Assembly (NCBI GenBank): GCA_000302695.1
Contig: AMFN01000021.1
Span: 62,001 to 126,000, forward strand
From: Enterobacteriaceae bacterium LSJC7
GTDB taxonomy: Bacteria > Pseudomonadota > Gammaproteobacteria > Enterobacterales > Enterobacteriaceae
Direction: 5' to 3'
DNA: 64,000 bases
Positions 58,786 through 64,000 of this stretch are shown here, in pieces. The notes under the pieces were generated by a model, which saw only the letters and a program-made list of their open reading frames with translations, searched no databases and was not told the origin of the DNA. The translations under genes and the position numbers were made by a program. Within the stretch, counting starts at the first letter, position 1; each line of letters opens with the position of its first letter.

Positions 58786-60063
58786 TCAATGCTGTCTGGG
58801 TGGCAGATAAGGCTCCAGCAGGTCCAGTAAACGCTGTAGCGCTCCCTGATTCTGGTATAACACCTCGACGGCGTGGCGGCCATAATAGCTGCGGTAGTCT
58901 TCATCAGAAAGCAGCGAGCCGACCTCTTTAACCAGTGAGGCTTCATCGGTCACGGTAATCAGGCCATCTGCCTGCTCAAGACGGGCGCAGATATCTTTAA
59001 AGTTAAAGATATGCGGTCCCATGAGTACCGCAATAGCGTGCGCTGCAGGCTCCAGCGGGTTGTGTCCACCGCGCTCAACCAGCGAGCCACCAACAAACGC
59101 GAGATCAGACATGCCATAAAGTAGCATTAGCTCGCCCATGGTATCGCCGACGACTACCTGCGTGCTGCCTGACGGCACCTCGCCGGAAGAGCGTGTGATG
59201 TAGCTCAGACCTGCGTCGCGCACCAGCGTCACGGCATCAGGGAAGCGTTCAGGGTGGCGTGGCACCAGAATCAACAGCAGGTTAGGAAACTGCTGTAACA
59301 GCGCCTTGTGTGCGGCAAGGATAACGCTCTCTTCACCTTCGTGAGTGCTGGCTGCGGTCCAGACCGGGCGATGAGGCGCCCACTGGCGACGCAGCGTCAC
59401 CGATTTCGCCGCCATCTGCGGCGTCACGGAGATATCAAATTTCAGGCTGCCGGTGACAGAAAGCTGTGCTCGCCTGGCACCGAGCGCAATAAAACGCTCA
59501 CCATCTTCTTCATTTTGTGCGGCAATCAGCGTAATGCGGCGCAGCAGCGTGCGCACAAACTTACCGAGCCTGGCATAGCCTTTAGCAGAGCGGGCAGAAA
59601 GTCGGGCGTTGGCGATAACCAGTGGGATCTCTCGGCGATGCAGAGCGGCAATCAGGTTTGGCCACAGTTCGGTTTCCATCACGAGAACCAGCCTGGGCTC
59701 AACGGCATTAAGGAAGCGATTGATGGCATCCGGCAAATCATAAGGCAGGTAGACGTGCTGCACGTCACGACCAAAAGCCGATAGCACGCGCTCAGAGCCG
59801 GTCGGTGTCATAGTGGTGACGGTGATGGGCAGCGACGGATAGCGGTGGCGCAGCGCACGGACCAACGGAATGGCGGCCAGCGTTTCACCAACGGAAACGG
59901 AGTGCAGCATAATGCCGCCCTTCTGCAGCGGCTGGCGGTAAAAACCGTAGCGCTCGCCCCAGCGTTTGCGGTAGGCCGGCGCCTTACGGCCGCGCACCCA
60001 GAGCCGAATCCAGATTAGGGGTTGGATAAGGTAAAACAGCGCGGTGTAAAGCAACTGGAGCAT
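58786..60063 (-). CDS. waaA: Kdo transferase WaaA
   Basis: The 425-residue GT30 enzyme adds two Kdo residues to lipid A precursor IVA on the inner face of the cytoplasmic membrane. It has an N-terminal membrane-associated helix (LLYTALFYLIQPLIWIRLWV), the motif GGIMLHSVSVGETLA with the catalytic Glu, and FVGGSLVERGGHNPLEPAA near the C-terminus. It is divergent from waaG across a 405-base gap, and coaD follows it. Confidence 0.97.
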   Translation of the reverse strand: MLQLLYTALFYLIQPLIWIRLWVRGRKAPAYRKRWGERYGFYRQPLQKGGIMLHSVSVGETLAAIPLVRALRHRYPSLPITVTTMTPTGSERVLSAFGRDVQHVYLPYDLPDAINRFLNAVEPRLVLVMETELWPNLIAALHRREIPLVIANARLSARSAKGYARLGKFVRTLLRRITLIAAQNEEDGERFIALGARRAQLSVTGSLKFDISVTPQMAAKSVTLRRQWAPHRPVWTAASTHEGEESVILAAHKALLQQFPNLLLILVPRHPERFPDAVTLVRDAGLSYITRSSGEVPSGSTQVVVGDTMGELMLLYGMSDLAFVGGSLVERGGHNPLEPAAHAIAVLMGPHIFNFKDICARLEQADGLITVTDEASLVKEVGSLLSDEDYRSYYGRHAVEVLYQNQGALQRLLDLLEPYLPPRQH

Positions 60064-60468
60064 GGTACATACTTATGCCGGGAACATCCGGGGATTCTAT
60101 GTATTTAGCCGTGGCATTGCTATTACTTTCGCGGTTTAGTCGCAGGATATCATTGCGCAAAATGCATAACCTACTGCCAATAGCGCGTGGTTATGGGGTT
60201 TGAGCGTGCAGGCAGTGGGTTATGGTATGAAAGGCTTGTGCGCGGCTGGCGATGACATATTGCCGGATTGAGGGGCAAAAACGGTTTCGTATAAAAAGCA
60301 TTCTGTCGGTTGTGGGCCAGGAAGTGGTACACTTGCCGCCAATTTTACATTCTGTGTCCGGTGAATCGATGATTGCAGCGCCAGTGCGTGGTATTTGTTC
60401 AGGGACACATACCTAACCATTTCAGGAGCGGGGAAAGTTTCCCTGCGGTGGGATCCGGGGACGCGCTC
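60064..60468. promoter_or_regulatory. Divergent waaA-waaG intergenic region
   Basis: About 400 bases without a convincing gene. The two divergent promoters must lie here. I searched for the JUMPstart/ops element (GGCGGTAG) that usually precedes LPS core operons and did not find an exact copy. waaQ, which lies between waaA and waaG in E. coli, is absent. Confidence 0.5.
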
Positions 60469-61593
60469 ATGAACATCGCTTTTTGTTTATACAAATATTT
60501 TCCTTACGGTGGATTACAACGCGACTTCATCCGCGTTGCACAAACCGTTGCCGCACGCGGGCATCATGTACAGATATTCACCCAGCAATGGCAGGGCGAA
60601 CGCCCCGACAATCTGGATATTCACATCGTCGCAGTTACCGCGCGCACTAATCACGGCAGGAATGCACAATATTGCTCCTGGGTGAGAAACTATCTTGCGC
60701 AGCACCCCGTCGATAAGATTGTTGGCTTTAACAAGATGCCGGGGCTGGATGTCTATTATGCCGCCGACGTTTGCTATGCCGAAAAAGTTGAACGGGAAAA
60801 AGGCTTTTTTTACAAACTGACGTCACGCTATAAGCATTATGCTGCGTTTGAGAAAGCGGTGTTTCAACAAGGTGAGAAGACCGACATATTATTGCTGACA
60901 GAAGGCCAGCGGCACGATTTTCAAAAGCATTATCAGACGGAAGACGCCCGCATCCACCTTTTACCGCCGGGTATTTATCCGGACCGGAAATACAGCAACC
61001 AAATTCCCGACAGCCGCAGGATTTACCGCGAAAAGAACAACGTGGGTGACGACAGTCTTCTGCTATTGCAGGTCGGGTCTGACTTTCGACGTAAGGGCGT
61101 TGAGCGCTCCCTGCGTGCACTGGCGGTACTGCCACAGGCGATACGTCAGCGCACGGTGTTTATGATTGTTGGGCAGGATAACTCGGCAAAATATCAGGAT
61201 ATTGCCAGTAACCTGGGCATTGCTGATAACGTACGTTTTTTTGTTGGGCGCGATGATATCTCTGAGCTTATGGCGGCGGCAGATGTGCTGATTCATCCTG
61301 CGGTGCAGGAAGCTGCCGGTATTGTGCTACTGGAGGCCATCGTCGCGGGCCTTCCTGTTATCACGACTGAGGTTTGTGGCTATGCACATCATATTGAGAA
61401 GGCGCAGTGTGGCGTTGTGATTGCTGAACCTTTCAGTCAGGTGGTGCTAAACGATGAACTCAGGCGCGCGCTGGAAGACGAGCCGCTGCGTGAACGCTGG
61501 GTGCGTCATGCCCGCCACTATGCAGATACTGCCGACTTATACAGTCTGCCAGACAAAGCCGCCGATATTATTGTAGGTTGTGAACATGCTTGA
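60469..61593 (+). CDS. waaG: LPS core glucosyltransferase WaaG
   Basis: The 374-residue GT4 enzyme adds the first outer-core glucose to heptose II of LPS. The N-terminus [40 protein letters not shown], and the donor-site [20 protein letters not shown] match E. coli WaaG, including length. I chose the ATG at 60469; the in-frame start at 60373 adds 32 unrelated residues. The waaP start overlaps its end by 8 bases. Confidence 0.96.
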   Translation: MNIAFCLYKYFPYGGLQRDFIRVAQTVAARGHHVQIFTQQWQGERPDNLDIHIVAVTARTNHGRNAQYCSWVRNYLAQHPVDKIVGFNKMPGLDVYYAADVCYAEKVEREKGFFYKLTSRYKHYAAFEKAVFQQGEKTDILLLTEGQRHDFQKHYQTEDARIHLLPPGIYPDRKYSNQIPDSRRIYREKNNVGDDSLLLLQVGSDFRRKGVERSLRALAVLPQAIRQRTVFMIVGQDNSAKYQDIASNLGIADNVRFFVGRDDISELMAAADVLIHPAVQEAAGIVLLEAIVAGLPVITTEVCGYAHHIEKAQCGVVIAEPFSQVVLNDELRRALEDEPLRERWVRHARHYADTADLYSLPDKAADIIVGCEHA

Positions 61594-62383
61594 GCTTAAA
61601 GAGCCCTTCGCATCGCTGTGGCGGGGAAAAGATGCTTTTAACGAGGTCACAAAGCTGGATGGCGATGTGTTCAGAGCGCTTGAGAGCCGCCGTACGCTGC
61701 GTTTTGAGCTACAGGGAAAAAGCTATTTTCTGAAATACCATCATGGCACAACGCTTAAAGAGGTGCTGAAGAACCTCATTTCTCTACGTCTGCCGGTGCT
61801 GGGTGCCGATCGCGAGTGGTTTGCCATTCACCGCCTTAAGGCGCTTGGCGTAGACACCATGACGGGAAAAGCCTTTGGGCAAAAGGGCATCAATCCATTA
61901 CGGCGCACATCGTTTATCATCACTGAAGATTTAACGCCTGCCGTCAGCCTGGAAGATTACTGTGCTGACTGGAAAGTTACCCCACCGGCGGTGCGTCATA
62001 AACGGGCTATTATCCAGCGCGTTGCTGACATGGTCGGTAAAATGCACCGCGGTGGCGTGAATCACCGTGATTGCTATCTATGCCACTTCCTGCTGGATTT
62101 ACCCTGTGCGTCCGACAGTGAACAGTTGAAAATTTCGGTGATTGACCTGCATCGTGCGCAGATCCGAAAGCGGGTTCCGCGCCGCTGGCGTGATAAGGAT
62201 CTGACGGGGCTGTACTTTTCATCAATGGATATTGGACTAACCACGCGTGATATTTATCGGTTTTTGCAGGCGTACTTTTCAGACTCTCTGCGCAACATTT
62301 TGCGCGAGGAGGATGCGCTTTTTTCTCAGGCTGTTGAAAAAGCAAAAAAAATACAAGAAAGAACAATTAAAAAAGCATTGTAG
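61586..62383 (+). CDS. waaP: LPS heptose kinase WaaP
   Basis: The 265-residue kinase phosphorylates heptose I of the LPS inner core, which strengthens the outer membrane by cation bridging. Protein-kinase-like features are visible: the lysine in [15 protein letters not shown], the catalytic loop [15 protein letters not shown] and the metal-site [20 protein letters not shown]. The chosen ATG at 61586 gives [18 protein letters not shown]; another at 61580 is two codons earlier. Overlap with waaG indicates coupling. Confidence 0.96.
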   Translation: MLELKEPFASLWRGKDAFNEVTKLDGDVFRALESRRTLRFELQGKSYFLKYHHGTTLKEVLKNLISLRLPVLGADREWFAIHRLKALGVDTMTGKAFGQKGINPLRRTSFIITEDLTPAVSLEDYCADWKVTPPAVRHKRAIIQRVADMVGKMHRGGVNHRDCYLCHFLLDLPCASDSEQLKISVIDLHRAQIRKRVPRRWRDKDLTGLYFSSMDIGLTTRDIYRFLQAYFSDSLRNILREEDALFSQAVEKAKKIQERTIKKAL

Positions 62384-62418
62384 CGCTTGAGTAGCGATGA
62401 AGTTTGAGGTTTCAGCGA

Positions 62419-63444
62419 ATGAATATTGATTTTAATAATGTTATTTTAAAAAAATACGTTGTCGACAAATCGGAGCATACCTCAGCAAAGAAGCTGAATA
62501 TTGCCTACGGCGTTGACCGTAATTTTCTCTTTGGCGCCGGTATCTCGATAACGTCTGTGTTGGTGAATAACCCGGATATGGATATTCACTTTTACATTGT
62601 GACAGACTTTGTGGACGATGATTACCTTGCTCGTATTGAGCAACTGGCGCAAATGTACCGGACGACGATTTCGGTACTGGTGTTTAATAATGAAGCTTTT
62701 CGTCAGCTGCCGAGCACCAAGTTCTGGACGTATGCGATGTACTACCGCTACGTTGCTTTTGAATACCTGAGTACCGAACTACACTCAGTACTTTATCTTG
62801 ATGCCGATGTGGTTTGTAAGGGCTCTCTGGACGAGCTGACGCAGATTCATTTTAATGGCGAATATGCTGCGGTGGTTAATGATATTGATGATGTCAGACT
62901 TAAATCAGGCAGTCGCCTGGGTATTCCTGAGTTATCAACAACCTATTTTAATTCTGGTGTTGTCTTTGCCAATCTTGTTGTCTGGAAAGAACAAAATCTG
63001 ATTACCAAAGCTTTTGATATTTTGCTCGATAAGAGCAAGGAATTACTCTATTTCGACCAGGATGTGTTAAATATTCTGTTCTACAGTAAGGTTATTCTTC
63101 TGCGTCGTGATTTCAACTGTATCTATGGCGTAGACTGGACATTGGCATATGATGAGTATCAGCAGTATATTTCTGATGAGAACTATCTTTCTGATAAAAC
63201 ACGGCTCATCCATTATGTGGGCGTCACGAAGCCGTGGCATCGTTGGGCAAACTACCCTGTGTCAAAATACTTTATAAATGCCTATAAAAAGTCGGCGTGG
63301 TCAGACATACCGTTGTTAAATGCAAATACCGCTAAGTTATTTAAGCGTAAATCCCGACATGAGCGGTTTCAGAAAAAGTATATCCGGTCTTTCTTTAGCC
63401 ATATTATGTATATTAAAACAAAGCTGGGTAGCAAAAGTGCTTAA
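62419..63444 (+). CDS. LPS core glycosyltransferase, GT8 (WaaO/WaaI-like)
   Basis: The 341-residue protein is a GT8 retaining glycosyltransferase of the RfaI/RfaJ family, which adds alpha-linked hexoses to the LPS outer core. It has NIAYGVDRNFLFGAGISITS near residue 30, the metal-binding DxD in LYLDADVVCKGSLDEL (near residue 127) and LIHYVGVTKPWHRW near residue 275. Donor sugar (glucose or galactose) cannot be told from the sequence, so no symbol is given. The ATG at 62419 is used. GC is lower than in waaA and mutM, as is usual for this variable operon. Confidence 0.9.
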   Translation: MNIDFNNVILKKYVVDKSEHTSAKKLNIAYGVDRNFLFGAGISITSVLVNNPDMDIHFYIVTDFVDDDYLARIEQLAQMYRTTISVLVFNNEAFRQLPSTKFWTYAMYYRYVAFEYLSTELHSVLYLDADVVCKGSLDELTQIHFNGEYAAVVNDIDDVRLKSGSRLGIPELSTTYFNSGVVFANLVVWKEQNLITKAFDILLDKSKELLYFDQDVLNILFYSKVILLRRDFNCIYGVDWTLAYDEYQQYISDENYLSDKTRLIHYVGVTKPWHRWANYPVSKYFINAYKKSAWSDIPLLNANTAKLFKRKSRHERFQKKYIRSFFSHIMYIKTKLGSKSA

Positions 63445-63464
63445 TAATGTTCGCTGGAGTTGGT

Positions 63465-64000
63465 ATGGAATTTAATATTGCTGATGCAGTTAAAACGGTT
63501 TATCGTTATGGCAGTGATGAGAAGAAAAATAAAAGTGAACTGCACATTGCCTACGGTATAGATAAAAATTTCCAGTTTGGCGCAGGCATCTCTCTGACAT
63601 CGGTTATTATCAATAATAGAGATGTCGACCTTGTCTTTCATTTATTTACTGACAATGAAGACCCTGTTTTTTTTAGCGCCTTAGAGCAGCTTGCTGAAAA
63701 AGAAGCCATTGCCGTAAATATCTATCTTATCGATAAATCTTTCTTCACCCTATTACCCAATACGCTTGCCTGGTCTGTTGCAATCTACTATCGCTTTATT
63801 GCTTTTGAGTATTTAGCGCAGTCATTAACACAAGTGTTGTATCTTGACGCTGATGTTATGTGTAAAGGCTCGCTACAGGCGTTAAGCGAGATGACCCTGT
63901 CAGAGGGGATCTATGCGGCGGTGGTTAGAGATGTCGCTGAGACAAGAGAAGGCGCCGGTGAAAGACTGGGAGAGGCTCAGCTTAAAGACGACTATTTTAA
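63465..64000 (+). CDS. Second GT8 LPS glycosyltransferase (cut by window end)
   Basis: A reading frame open from 63465 to the window end (178 codons visible) codes for a paralogue of the preceding gene: it has LHIAYGIDKNFQFGAGISLT and LYLDADVMCKGSLQAL with the DxD. Its start follows CTGGAG; an earlier ATG at 63447 is possible. It is probably the next step of outer-core assembly (WaaJ/WaaR-like). The 3' part is outside the window. Confidence 0.85.
   Translation, partial: MEFNIADAVKTVYRYGSDEKKNKSELHIAYGIDKNFQFGAGISLTSVIINNRDVDLVFHLFTDNEDPVFFSALEQLAEKEAIAVNIYLIDKSFFTLLPNTLAWSVAIYYRFIAFEYLAQSLTQVLYLDADVMCKGSLQALSEMTLSEGIYAAVVRDVAETREGAGERLGEAQLKDDYF

Noticed and set aside
60421-60468. JUMPstart/ops element before waaG
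   Set aside because: Only a partial likeness (GCGGTGGG) to GGCGGTAG; not enough for a call.

Overview
This window is chromosomal DNA of an enterobacterium (Enterobacterales, probably Enterobacteriaceae). Most genes are close matches in length and motif to Escherichia coli core genes, and several E. coli gene blocks keep their order: cbrA-yidR-yidQ-ibpA-ibpB-yidE; xanP-gltS-recG-trmH-spoT-rpoZ-gmk-ligB-yicG; yicC-rph-pyrE-slmA-dut-coaBC-radC-rpmB-rpmG-mutM-coaD-waaA-waaG-waaP. It is not E. coli: there is an fhs-folD pair, a Tat-exported SMP-30-like protein between pyrE and slmA, an intimin-like adhesin in the dinD position, and a different join between the yidE, yihX-dtd-fabY and yicH blocks. 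I cannot name the genus. I see no tRNA, rRNA, IS element or CRISPR array.

Layout. 1-10.3 kb: yidA, fhs-folD (one-carbon metabolism), cbrA, yidR, yidQ, the small heat-shock genes ibpA and ibpB, the transporter yidE, and yihX. 10.7-25.7 kb: dtd, fabY, yicH (with an unusual repetitive tail), xanP and gltS diverging around a PurR-type operator, then recG, trmH, spoT, rpoZ and gmk on the minus strand, with ligB and yicG converging. 25.9-29.8 kb: a 1281-residue intimin/invasin-type protein whose C-terminal region looks like a beta-helix. 29.8-30.5 kb is AT-rich and non-coding.

About 30.55-49.84 kb is a roughly 19.3-kb, lower-GC genomic island at the 3' end of yicC. A P4-type tyrosine integrase lies next to yicC, and an 18/20-matching 20-bp repeat occurs near both ends. 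The site and organisation resemble the mobilizable genomic islands (MGIs) that SXT/R391 elements mobilise. The left part is a minus-strand defence operon: an HTH regulator, then hsdR, hsdM and hsdS of a type I restriction-modification system, then an AAA ATPase and an HNH nuclease. The last three junctions are 1-nt start/stop overlaps. The centre holds a frameshifted gene whose restored product has the three palm motifs of single-subunit (family A / T7-like) polymerases, an AlpA-type excisionase-like protein, and a six-copy palindrome array (ATGACNGTCAT) in front of an unknown gene. Next come a RadC-like protein and a papain-like protease, an Xre regulator, and a plus-strand set of small genes (zinc-ribbon, nuclease-like, membrane, lipoprotein, FtsK-gamma-like, exported). 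A Mrr-like nuclease sits beside the integrase.

49.8-64 kb returns to the core chromosome: yicC, rph-pyrE, the Tat-exported protein, slmA, dut-coaBC, radC, rpmB-rpmG, mutM, coaD, waaA, and the start of the LPS core operon (waaG, waaP and two GT8 glycosyltransferases, the second cut by the window end). waaQ is not at its usual place before waaG.
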